A stretch of 64,000 bases of DNA, from assembly GCA_023653785.1 (NCBI GenBank), contig JAMKCH010005343.1:1-64000 (forward strand), written 5' to 3'. Position 1 is the first letter of the stretch. Each line of letters begins with the position of its first letter. The translations under genes were made by a program, and so were the position numbers. This document shows positions 35,937-47,036 of the stretch, piece after piece. Source of the DNA: Ophioderma brevispina. Its lineage: Eukaryota; Echinodermata; Ophiuroidea; Amphilepidida; Ophiodermatidae. The notes under the pieces were generated by a model. It did no database searches. It was not told where the DNA came from and worked only from the letters and a program-made list of their open reading frames with translations.

Positions 35937-38900
35937 GAGAGGGGGACGACTAAACATCCACACGCATAATATCATGAGTGAGCCAATCATAGATGGCGGT
36001 AAGAACTGTGTAGCCACAGGGGTTTTAAGTTTTTAACAACCATCCAGGCAAGGGTTATCGTTCATATAATTGTACAGGGGAACATTTTAGATGAATTGGG
36101 AGGGAGGGAATTGGGACTATCTATAGATTTCAGATAATGTAGGTAGGCTATAGTCCGTGCTACACCACACGCTATCCCAATAACCACCACAAAACCTTGA
36201 ATACAAAACCTTGATTGAAACTCATTAATGACTGCTCACTGTGACTGTAGAAGCTAAGGTGTTTGAATAATCAATGTACTACTTAGGTCTCGAATCTTGA
36301 GAAACAGGATTTCCGAGTTGGTTGGATGAATAAGAAACTGCTCTCCAAACCAATTTGTATCTCCTCTCTGAACATTCCGCTGTTATTTTAGCCTCCATTT
36401 CAGGGCGTTTCTTGCAATAAGCTCCATTCAAAAGGCATCAATTATGCAGGTGATAACATTAGAATGTGTTCTATCATTACCATCAATATTTCTTTCACAT
36501 GCAGAACGTTGGTGATTCAATGAGAGACAGGTTACAGAACACCCAACACATAACTGCATTTTTGAGCATTCTGGACATTAATTTGTGCACATTCTTCCAA
36601 AAACCCATGACCAATTTCTCAGTGCTAAATCAATTTAAGGCGCACATTAAAAAAAAAAACTACATTTATAAATAATCTCTCGCAAGCATTTTGGCCATTC
36701 ATAACTTCAAGCCACTACAGTGATCCACCCGAAAGTGTCAAAATTTGAAATTCCGGAATAGCTTAAAAGTGAAGCGATTAATTGCTGTAGAAGTCTTAAG
36801 TTTCTTTTTGGACTGAAAAATTGACCAGGGAAAGTGAAAAAAAGCAGCAGTGTTCAAAAATTGAATCCCCAATCAATTAGGTGTTGTAGTAAGTGCTGTT
36901 TGCGGTTTTGTGCTTATCCGGCTGCTTTTGGTCCTATCATTTGTAGGTATGTTAGGGTACCTATTCTTGTTACAAAAATGCAAAAATCTGTTTTCTGATT
37001 TGAGCAAACTCACTGATAATTATTAGCCTTTAAAATTTACCTTGGCAAATGAGTAGGCATTTTATTGTTGTAAAGCCATGTGATCTGTTGTAATATTTCC
37101 GGTTGCAATCTGATATCGTTATACTTAGAACGATAAGTGACAGAACGGTGAGCCTACTTGACAATAATAACCAGTGTTAATTTGAAATTTGAGTTTCTGT
37201 TTGAAAGTATAAGCTGCCAATAAAAAACTTTCAAATTTATTCTCACAATTTCTAAGAAGGATATTGATGTTTAAAGCTCTCCAGATAATGGGTGATAAAG
37301 TAATACATAAGAATTTAACAAAAAGAACACTAAAAAATCAAACAGAAAAATAAAAATGGCGGACTGTGATACAAAAATGTGCATACTCATCAAAAATGCT
37401 CAATCAGAATAACCTAAAATTTTGGAAATTAATCTGTCTCAAGGACAATTATGAACCAACACACAAAATGAGGCGGTGTCTAGGGTTAGGGGATAACAAA
37501 TGCTCAGCTTTTGGCGACAATTATCAAATTACCTGATTAGCAAAATGTTGCAAGAAAGAACAATTCCAATTCCAAAAATTAATTCCACAAAATAATATGA
37601 TAATTTCTTAATTGAAATGTACCATATTTACTTTTTGGCTGCAATTTCTAAATAAAGTTTTTTTTACTGAAATTGACAATAATTTTTTTTCTCTCCTAAT
37701 TATCACTTTAAGAGCAAAAATACAAAATTTGTGAATTTTCCGTAACTTTGCATCAAAATATCTTTAAATTTTGGTGACAGGGACACAGGAGCTATGCTAT
37801 TAATCTGGCACAAGGTACAGCGCTAGCAGCTGAGTTTTAAACGCAGTGTGACCTTAAAATGGGGTTCATATTCAAGCAGACTTTGTGCATGTGCAGCTTC
37901 ATGGGAATGGCATTCCCGAAGGGGTAAGTGGCATTCCAGGGGTTCTCACACTATAATATTATTATTAGCAAAGGCCAGTTTCTCAACAAGGTGATTTTAT
38001 AAGGAAACCGGTGAAATTATAACAATATTCTATACCTTGCGGGCTAATCCATACATTGACAACTGACATTATCCTATTTTGTAAAATTAACTGAGTGACC
38101 TGACAAATTAAGCCCTGTGGATCGCCCTACCTTAACAAAAGCTGACCATATTTGGCATGCAATATGGAACAAATCTCCACTGGGACAAACTGCTCTGTTG
38201 GGAATCAGTCATAGAACCAGTTCGGGCTTCAAGGGGTTTGAAGGGAACTACAACGACTGCAAAAACACTTAATCTCATGAGCATTCTATTTCACACTTTT
38301 TGTGGGTTTATTTCATTTGGGAAAATATATTGGTAACCATCTGCCAAAGACAACTAACAGCTGGATTGAGCAGATATTATTGATTGATTAATAATGTAAT
38401 TAGCTAATATACAGAAATGATTGAGGTACATATACAAAATATTGGATGTTGCAACTGAATAAACCAACAGCCCCAATACTGTTAAAAAGGGGTTACAGGG
38501 GCACTTATTGTGATCCACAGATTATCACCTCTTCATACACCTTACCCCTACCCTACAAGCAAGCAAGTTGGCTTCTTGCAACGATAACTGGGTACGGTAT
38601 AATTTTTGTTTATTTTTTGTGGCCATTTTATTTAGCAAATTCCCTAAATCAACAAAGAAACATGAAAATAAAGTTAATGAAAGACACAACACTCTTCGTC
38701 TTAGAAAAAATTACTTTTTGCCTATACGCACGAAAAAAATGTGAAAAGTTATTCTTTAGGGCTATATACTACACATAGCGAAAAATAGTAATGAGGCTAT
38801 ACAGTGGGTCTGGGTGTGAATCGCCTAAAGCGTCTTGTCCTGTCTGGTATTTTGAAACTTTTGGCGTAAAGGAGTAAATGCAAACAAATAGTTACTGCCA

Positions 38901-40803
38901 TAAATAAAACCCTGCGACAGTGCACAAATTTGAATTCTGAAAGTTCAATACTCTGATTGAGGTTCTGAATAACGTCAACTCTGATTATCTGACTGTTTAA
39001 TCACAATAGGCCTTATCCTTAGGGGCTCTATCTGGATATTGCCGTGGTACCATTTCCAACCAAAATATTGAAGATCTTGAAAAATTCTATACATGCAGAA
39101 TAATAGTCATCCAGTAAATGGTAATTGTGGGCTGCGATGGTTATCATTACGTCAACTAACATTCTTTGTAGGTTACAGCGTCTTGGAAGTTGTCATGAGT
39201 TATGGTGGGTATTGGCATCTTCATCAATGCCTTCTTAACAAGCTATACAACTGTGGGGCACCACAATGGATACCATGTCAAGAAGCTGCAGTTTGGTAAA
39301 GGCCAATATTCTGATATTTGACCTGGACAGCTCCAGAAATAAATTGGGTTTGAAGCATTTGCCATGTTTAATCAGAATTACCTATTTACTTCTGGACCCG
39401 AATCCCCCAATATGAAAACATACCAAAATTCCATAGAGGACACAGGTACATCATATTGTGACATTATTGCCCAGTATAGTCCTCTGCTTGAATATGATCT
39501 CACTCCTAAGCCTTCAGCAAAATTCCAATTTTGTATAATTAAGTATAGGACATGCAATGCATTATGGAATAGACCAATTGCACGATCCCCAATGCATCTC
39601 GTTAATTGCCCATTTCCATCCGGGAACTTGTACCAAGATTGTGCGTTCGCGTCTGGCAGTCTTTGTTCTGGTGCCGCGTTGTTGACGTCTCTGTAACCTC
39701 ATCTAACAAAGTACTTTTAGGTGAAATTAATTAATTTACAGAAATGTAGAAGAATTATCATAGGAACAAAAAAACAACGACGCATGATGTTGAAACTTAC
39801 ACCAAAAGGTGGTATTTTCGAATTCAAATTGTCACCTGCCGGATGATACACAAACTATAGTGCATAGTTATAGTGCCAAACGTCACAGAGAAGGTTTTTC
39901 TGGCATTGATTATTACGCACATGCCACCGTATGTTTTAGCTGACTTGAGGCTTGGTTAAAGTTACCCGATGGAAATGGGGGCATTAACGAGAGGCATTTA
40001 TGGGGATAGTGCAAATCATTTATTTAATTGTACCACCCTCTGGTCTAGACCTTAGCCTTTAGGTTATACTGAAGTCCAGTGGCGTAAATTGGCAGGGAGG
40101 CAATGACATTTCCCGCTGAGGTACAAGCCATACATTGGTTAAGAAACAAGATAGCACTAGCACAAGATAGCCACCTCATGATGATCTGATTTAAGTATCT
40201 AGATAGGCCCCCGAAACACCCCACACATTTGGCAGGGATAGCTCTCTGTTTTGACTTGATAAATGGTATGGAGGGCATCTGACAACATCTGGTGGTAATA
40301 GCTAGCATACATTATAACAGCTAGTCAGAACGCCAGAAATTGGGAAATTGTGAGTTACAAAACAAGGGCCATGTTTTCACCAATGTTGATCATTACTAAG
40401 TCTCTTTATTATCTCTACCTCCCTAAGCTGTCTCAGGCATAGGCCACTTTGCTGATTAATGATACACCAACCCAAATGAAATCTGCTTATTAGGGCTTAT
40501 GAACAAACCACTCGATAGCTATAAAGGAAATGGTCAAATAACAACAGCTCCTAGTAAGATTTTTATTTGGCCCAAAACCCTAGTTCTGCTAAGAAACCTT
40601 TCTTCATTCCTACAGTTAGAACTGCAAGACAGCAAGATCATTTGATGGTATACATGGTTATACTGCTGTATACCTCCCTGCACATTGATCATGCTCTAGT
40701 CTTAAAGCACATGATTCACTAACTTTTAATATTTGATTCTACTTAATAAGAAAAGAAATATTTCCAAGTGATTTATCTCTTATTTAAGATTCTTTCAACC
40801 TGC
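35937..40803. other. Long AT-rich spacer, no gene recognised
   Basis: Frames of up to 110 codons (38446-38778, 39364-39696) have no family resemblance. No repeat partner was seen within the window. Confidence 0.5.
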
Positions 40804-40975
40804 CTTGGTAATGTTATACATACAGTGAATCATTTAATTAATCAAAAGAACTGACAGGCTTGGGCGTGGGTATTCAATTACATTTATCGCTGAACAAAGG
40901 GGCCTGGTAATGTTCTACCTACAGTGAATCATTTTAATTACTCAAAAGAAACTACAGGCTGGGGTATCTCGTTAA
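40804..40975 (+). repeat. Short direct duplication (about 65 bp, spaced 107 bp)
   Basis: CTTGGTAATGTTATACATAC with AGTGAATCATTTAATTA at 40804-40870 recurs as CCTGGTAATGTTCTACCTAC at about 40904-40975. It lies just left of the foldback element. Confidence 0.7.
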
Positions 40976-41100
40976 ATTTACGATGATAACACAGGCCCAA
41001 AACTTTTAATAATGTAACCAGTCTTTCTTTCAATTTTTTTCCTATATTCAGGATATGTACGTTATCCACCAGTGGACTATACTGCCGACCCCTCCACAAA

Positions 41101-41258
41101 TAGTCCGCTAGTGGAATAAGCGCGCACGGGATCCTCAACTTAGTCCGCTAGTGGAATAAGCGCGCACGGGATCCTCAACTTAGTCCGCTAGTGGAATAAG
41201 CGCGCACGGGATCCTCAACTTAGTCCGCTAGTGGAATAAGCGCGCACGGGATCCTCAA
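41101..41258 (+). repeat. Perfect 40-bp tandem repeats at the left edge of the foldback element
   Basis: Four consecutive units start at 41101, 41141, 41181 and 41221. The first three are identical base for base; the fourth differs only at its end (AAAT instead of AACT). Further right the array degenerates through substitutions and indels, so these four are a recent local amplification. Confidence 0.95.
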
Positions 41259-42305
41259 ATATCCGCTAGTGAATAATTGCGCACGGGGTGCGAAAAAAAC
41301 TCCGTCCCTATACGGAAACGGTGGAGTTCATTTCCGCGCACGGGATCCTCAAATAGTCCGCCAGTGGAATATTTGCGCACGGGATCCTCAACAAGTCCAA
41401 TGGATGGACATCGCGCACGGGGTGCGCAAAAAACTCCGTCATATAAGGAAACGGTGGATCATTTTCCGCGGCACAGGGATCCTCACATGTCCGCTAGTGG
41501 AATAATGCGAACCAGGATCCTCAATAGTCCAATGGGGAATAATCGTGCACAGGGGTGCGCATAAAACTCCGTCCCTATAAGGAACTGTGGATCATTTCCG
41601 CGCACAGGATCCTCAATAGTCCGCTAGTGGAATTGCGCACGGGATCCTCAAATAGTCCTAGTGGAATAATTGCGCACAGGAATCCTCATTTTAGGCCGAT
41701 AGGGTGGATCATTTCCGCGCACAGGATCCTCAAATAGTCCGTTAGTGGATTAGTCGCGCACTGAATCCTCAAATTACAATTACTATAAATTTTGTGTCAC
41801 GCATGTTGTTCTGACTGATTGCTCTCGCTCCGACAGTGGACTATTTGAGGGATTCCCTGTGCGCAAAGGTGATCCAATATCGGACTATATGACGGATCCC
41901 GGCGCGACTAATCCCTAACGGACTATTTGAGGATCCCGTGCGCGGAGATGATTCCCCGCTGCGCGGATGATCCGACAGTGGACTATTTGAGGATCGTGCC
42001 GCAATTCAATCCATATGGACTATATAGGATCACGTGCGGACTAATTCACTAACGGACTATTTGAGGATCCGCTGCGTGCGAAGATCCACGTGCGCAGATG
42101 CTCCGAAGGCGACTATATGAGGATCCCGAGCGCAACTGATCCACTATTGGAATATAATATATGATGATCCCCTGCTACACGATTAATCCACTAACGGACT
42201 ATTGAGGATCCCGGTGGCGGATGCTCCAACAGGGACTATTAGGATCCAGTTGCGCGGAAAGGAATCCGAGTTGCGGGGAGCTCCGGACATGGACTATTTG
42301 AGGTA

Positions 42306-42490
42306 CAGGCGTGCCGCAATCAGGGATCTTGATAACAGGTTTAGCATAGCAGTTTGCCTACACATTTTCTGCCATTGCACTATGCAATTTTCCTATACAT
42401 GGGGTTACGTTTGCTCTCTATAAACATGATCAAAGAAGAGCTGTGTTGCAAAATTGCACCTAAACAATAAAAATCCTTAGCGCGAAGCCT
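42306..42490. other. Non-repetitive island inside the foldback element
   Basis: Ordinary AT-rich sequence with no copy of the minisatellite lies between repeat blocks of the same orientation. It may be the element's original core, or a later insertion. A smaller unique piece (41771-41832) marks the point where the repeat orientation flips. Confidence 0.6.
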
Positions 42491-42589
42491 GTGCGACAAT
42501 TATTGCATAGCGGAATATTTGAGGACGTGAGCAATTATTGCTAGCGGACTATTGAGGATCACGGGCGGAAATGATCCACCGGTTCCTCT

Positions 42590-43050
42590 AGGGAAGGAAA
42601 GTTTTTTTTTTTGCCGCACCCGTGCCGCCAAAATTATCCATAGTGGACTATTTGAGGTCCTGTGCGCAATTATTCCACTCGCGGACTATTGAGGATACGT
42701 GCGCGGAAATGATCTCCACCGTTCCTTATAGGGAAGGATGTTGGGATTTATTTTTTTAGCGCACCCGTGCGCTATTATTCCACTAGCGGACTTTTTGTGG
42801 ATCCCGTGCGCAATTATTGCACTAGCGGACTATTTGAGGAGTCCCTGTTGGAGGAAAGAAATGATCCACGTTTCATTATAGGAAGGAGTTTTTTGCGCAC
42901 CAGTGCGCAATTATTCCACTAGTGGACTATTTGAGGTCCCGTGGCAAGTATTTCCACTAGCGGACTATTTGAGGAATACAGTGCACGAAATGACCACCGT
43001 TTCCGTTAGGAAGGAGTGTTTGCGACCACCGTGCGCAATTATTCCAACAG
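42590..43050 (-). repeat. Higher-order repeat modules in the right foldback arm
   Basis: About every 130-145 bp the minisatellite is interrupted by a different block, of the type CCTTATAGGGAAGGA plus a T-run plus GCGCACCCGTGCGC. Blocks start near 42594, 42723, 42868 and 43003. Matching complements occur in the left arm near 41285-41320, 41415-41455 and 41550-41590 (motif AAAAAACTCCGTCCCTATA). The array therefore has a two-level organisation. Confidence 0.75.
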
Positions 43051-43212
43051 TGGACTATTTGAGGATTCCGTGCGCAATTATTCTACTAGCGGACGATTTG
43101 AGGATCGCGTGCGCAATTATTCCAACAGTGGACTATTGAGGATCCCGTGCGCAATAAATCCACTAGCGAACTATTTGTGGAGGGGGTGGTCGCAGTAGTC
43201 CACTGCGTGGAT

Positions 43213-45279
43213 GCCTTACATTTATTATTAGGCAAACAAAAAAAAAAAACAAATAGGTAGGTCTCAGCTTCCCAGGTGCATTGCTTTAAAATTAGATTTA
43301 GATTTTAGTTACTGACATGGTGGCAATGTTTTGTTTGTTTTTACTTTTTAATTTTTCTTTTTTGGTTTTTTTAACTTTTTATAAAACACAAAGTGACGTT
43401 ACAAATTTGAGAAACAATGATACCTCAATCAAACCGTCCCCCTATAATCAGTTTCACACAGAGGATTTGCTTCTCTGTATTGTGTGTGTACATACATTCA
43501 TAGAAAGGCGTGTGTGAAAAGCCACGCAAGGTTGACCACTAGTTGAAGGGTGATTTGTATTAATTTTTTTGCGGAGGAGGAGTTTGCGTTTAATTAGCGA
43601 AACAATATTTTGTCGAATATTTTTTTTTCTGCCATTCAATGCATTGTAGTCAAAACTGATTGTGCAAGTGGGGTACCCAAGAGAGGTGGCATTGTGTTAT
43701 GAACTGGGCACTGCACAGGGTGCGAGAAGTTTTGCTTGCAAGTTTGCAATTTTAGCCAAGATTGATCAATGACAAACTTTCCCTTCCTGCCACCGAGCAT
43801 TTTATCTCAGTTCGAACCAGTGCGAGCACAAAATGCGGAGTGGGTGCTATGATGCCTTCTCAACATCTCTAATACTAATCGAAGATTTTTTCAAGCCTTA
43901 TAGTAGATTACATCTTTATTTGTTTTCTACAGGCATTCTAGGACTACTACAGTCATTTACCTCTTGGGTGATTAGCTAGCCTTGGAGCCATTACAAAGGA
44001 TTATCCAGCTGATTCAATGATTATAGATTTCAAAGCGTTATACTTCTCCCACATTGATTTCAACCATGCATTGAGGAGTAGTATATTCCATCCACAAGCC
44101 AGTCCAGTTGTAAAGATTTGGTTGTCGAATGCCATGGGATTTCGGAATTTAAACAATACAAAGTGTTGTCAATTGCCAATCACTATGAAACCAATTAAAT
44201 TCAATTTCAGGGCCAGGTAAGGGAAACATACCATGCACAATGTATTGTACACCCCTGGATTTTTTAGGAATGCTAATCCCAGAACACATGTCAGTCTTGT
44301 TAGTGCATATACATCGGCAACCACTGAACGTTGCCTCAGCTGAATGAGCAGTGTCTACTCTAAGTGAAACAAACCTCTTTCATGTCAAGCTATTTACCTC
44401 ATCTAAAATACTGTTTAGCATATCAATTGCTGAGATCAACATTATCGTTTATTCTATTTAAAACAGAAAAAGGGCATGCATATAGCTTTCATCCTCCCAC
44501 GATTTGTCAAACGTGTTTGCGACTAAAGAAAATTCTGTGGGTTTTGGGTGGAATGCATCATCATTCAAAAAATATTTTGAATTTAAGTTCAAGGAGACCA
44601 AAGAGTGAATACCCCCAAGAATACCCTACTAAACCTGTGGCTCTACTTCAAATCTGTCAAGTTCTGCCAACAATTTCAAACGGAAACACAAGATATAAAC
44701 AATTTTATATTAGAGAAATTTTGGGGGGTTAAGGTAGTCATATTGATATTGAGCCAAATCATAACATGGGTTGGACATTATGGGCTAGCTGACAGAATAG
44801 GACCAAAACAAACGTTTGCATATAGGACTGTAGGCTATCCTGTTTTCATGGTTCAGGTGACAATACTACCATTAAGATTGTGTATTGTATTTCATAATAA
44901 AAAAATGATGCCCCTACCTGTACACAAGTCAAATATGGACTAAACAGTCAACACTAATGCTGCAGAATACTTACAGCTTCATGTAATATGTGTACACTAA
45001 CTTACATTGTAGATGCATGTAATTTTCAGGCAAATGAAATAAGATTAGCTGAGGATTGTTTTTTGAGGCAAAGTCTTTTTACCCTTGGCTAAAAAGAAAA
45101 AAAAAATCAAGTTTGGGTAGTCCACTAAGTAGCCTAAAACAAAAGCCAAAATGTTATTGTGTTTTATTTTGTTTTTAGATTTTCTCAGAGGGAAAATGGC
45201 TCGAATCACACCAAATGCCGTTAGTAACATTAGTTGCAAACCCTGTCTTATTGTGTAATTCTTATTTCTTAGTTTATAA
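43213..45279. other. AT-rich spacer, no gene recognised
   Basis: Two overlapping plus frames (44364-44732 and 44605-44943, 122 and 112 codons) lack domain features. Confidence 0.5.
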
Positions 45280-45700
45280 GTATTAAAAAGATCATCCGAT
45301 TATGTGGTTGAATAGGAGCCTGATCGTCACTGCACTAAAGAGCTACACAAAATTTACCCTAACTGACCCATCTAAATGAACTCTGACCTTCAATTTGTTG
45401 ACCACACCTAAGGACCCTTAACCTTGCTTCAATATACCAAATTGAGCTGATCCAGCAACACCGAAGTTGATCCTAAAGTCTAAAACACATGCATAACAGT
45501 AAAATGACCCGAAAGTGACCCCTAATGACCTTTGACCTCCACATTTGTGCAACAAGCATATTGCCCCTTGATCTCTGATGCATAACGTACATTATGATCC
45601 GTTCACTGGCCTAAAAACTTGAAAATATTTAACCAAAGTGCATCACAAATGTTTCACTCACAGACCATTACAAACGGACAAACAACACACACAAATCGGC
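45280..45700 (+). repeat. Dispersed repeat family E, copy E3 (dimer-like)
   Basis: Contains two successive matches to the E unit. Each has a Y-ATCACTGCAC-type block (CGTCACTGCACTAAAGAGCT at about 45325 and CCGTTCACTGGCCTAAAAAC at about 45598). It ends in CACAGACCATTACAAACGGA followed by CA repeats. TGACCTTTGACCT at 45526-45538 is an exact DR1 nuclear-receptor element in reverse complement. Confidence 0.6.
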
Positions 45701-46693
45701 TGTAATTTAAGGTTTTTCTGATAAAAAGAGAACAAAAATATTGGTTTGATCGATAACCTGAATTTCCCTTCATCTCGTCTTTCCCCATTTACTGTATTTT
45801 CAAATTAAAAACAAATGTGGTTAAGAATTGGATCTAAAATCCCAGTGTGACAGCATCATTACACCGAAAGATGCCAACAACAAGGGTGGGGGATAAGCCA
45901 GTGATCAAGTGCACAACAAATATGTAAACAGCTACCATTTCCTGTGTTGTCTTTAAGTTCTTACGGCAGTATGCATACTAACAAGTTTGCTTAACTTGGT
46001 GTGAATTATAAAAGCTAGGGGTTTTAAACATTTCAACCCTCCCATATAAGTCTACAATGTAGATGTTTCCACATTACAGGTAAAAACTTTGTTGCACCTC
46101 CTACCAAACCAATCCGGACCCAACTTCACTGGGAACTATCCCCATACGGATTGCACTACCCACAGGGAAGGGCAAGGAACAGTTACTATAGAACTGTCAA
46201 GAACAAAAGGCAAAATTTGATGCTATTCGGAGACAAGCAAATCTATATACATATTGAAGATCAAAATTGCTTTTTGAATGCACTTCCTTCCAGACTGAAA
46301 ATCTTTAAAAAAGTTTTGGAAATTTATCTAACAGAATGCAAAACAAGTATATCTTGTACTAGATATTACATAACCTCATCTTAAAGGCTTTTGTGTAACT
46401 GGTTTACCAAAAAGGGTTACCACTGCCCTCAGGAATTTGTTATAAGCCCCGAGAATCAAAAACAATTATTCTTCTGGAAGCTTTTTATGAACGCCTTTAA
46501 GGTTTTTGATAAGGTAGGCACGTGGGAAAGTTCACCGTTGCTTACCCATCACTCCCCAGCCCCCTGTAGGCGAAGGTTAAGAATGAAGCAAGTTGGCTTA
46601 TGGGAATCAACCCCCTCCTCTGCACAACCCACTACCCCCCACCACCACAACCACGTTTACAGGTATGCAAGGGAGTAGACTTAAATGCAAGTC
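45701..46693. other. AT-rich spacer, no gene recognised
   Basis: The 95-codon frame at 46391-46678 is driven by a C-rich patch. Nothing else stands out. Confidence 0.5.
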
Positions 46694-46697
46694 TTAA

Positions 46698-47032
46698 GGC
46701 TGACTTAGATTTCTCGATGAGGGCGCACTACAATTTCAAACAAATCATTTTTGTGCATATCATCACATAATGCTTGTCCATGTACTACTCACTGTGTGAA
46801 ATAATAAGCTCAAACAAAGTTATTCTTACTAGAAAATCACAACTTTGTTCTATAATTCTGGATCCGGAAATTTTTGTTTACACAGTTATATGGCATTGTT
46901 ATGACTATGCATAAATGTTTAGGCATGAAAACGGAAAATCGATTCATATCTAACTTTGGAAATTTAAAGCATTTTAGTTAACTATATTAGCTCTTAGATG
47001 ACTATTTAAACTTTGAAATCTGTGAGTCAGAC
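46698..47032 (-). mobile_element. Family A TTAA-flanked MITE, copy A4, inverted
   Basis: This is family A in the opposite orientation, flanked by perfect TTAA at 46694-46697 and 47033-47036. The left end is GGCTGACTTAGATTTCTCG; the right end, read in reverse complement, is GTCTGACTCACAGATTT. The GGATCCGG core and the ACTCACTGTGTGAAAT segment are retained. It is 335 bp, slightly shorter than A2 and A3 because of internal deletions. Confidence 0.85.
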
Positions 47033-47036
47033 TTAA

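Larger units (their letters stand above)
41064..43212. mobile_element. Foldback-like element: two inverted arms of 39-40-bp minisatellite
   Basis: The outer ends match as inverted repeats: ATCCACCAGTGGACTA on the left and, complemented, ATCCACGCAGTGGACTA on the right, followed on both sides by a CCTCCACAAATAGT block. Inside, 41101-41770 is an array of a 39-40-bp unit (TAGTCCGCTAGTGGAATAA... GCGCACGGGATCCTCAA). From 41833 to 43190 the same unit runs in the opposite orientation. Each unit carries a GGATCC BamHI site. This is the architecture of Foldback-type transposons, whose long TIRs are built of short tandem repeats. It encodes no transposase. The frames inside (for example 42903-43139) are 13-residue periodic translations of the repeat. 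GC and CpG content is far above the flanks. No target duplication is clear. Confidence 0.8.

Noticed and set aside
42903..43198. Repetitive proteins encoded in the foldback array
   Set aside because: The 13-residue periodicity follows automatically from a 39-bp unit. Frames break in neighbouring units, so there is no selection for coding.
41064..43212. CRISPR-like array (regular 40-bp units)
   Set aside because: The units are tandem without unique spacers, are inverted between arms, and sit in a eukaryotic context with no cas genes.
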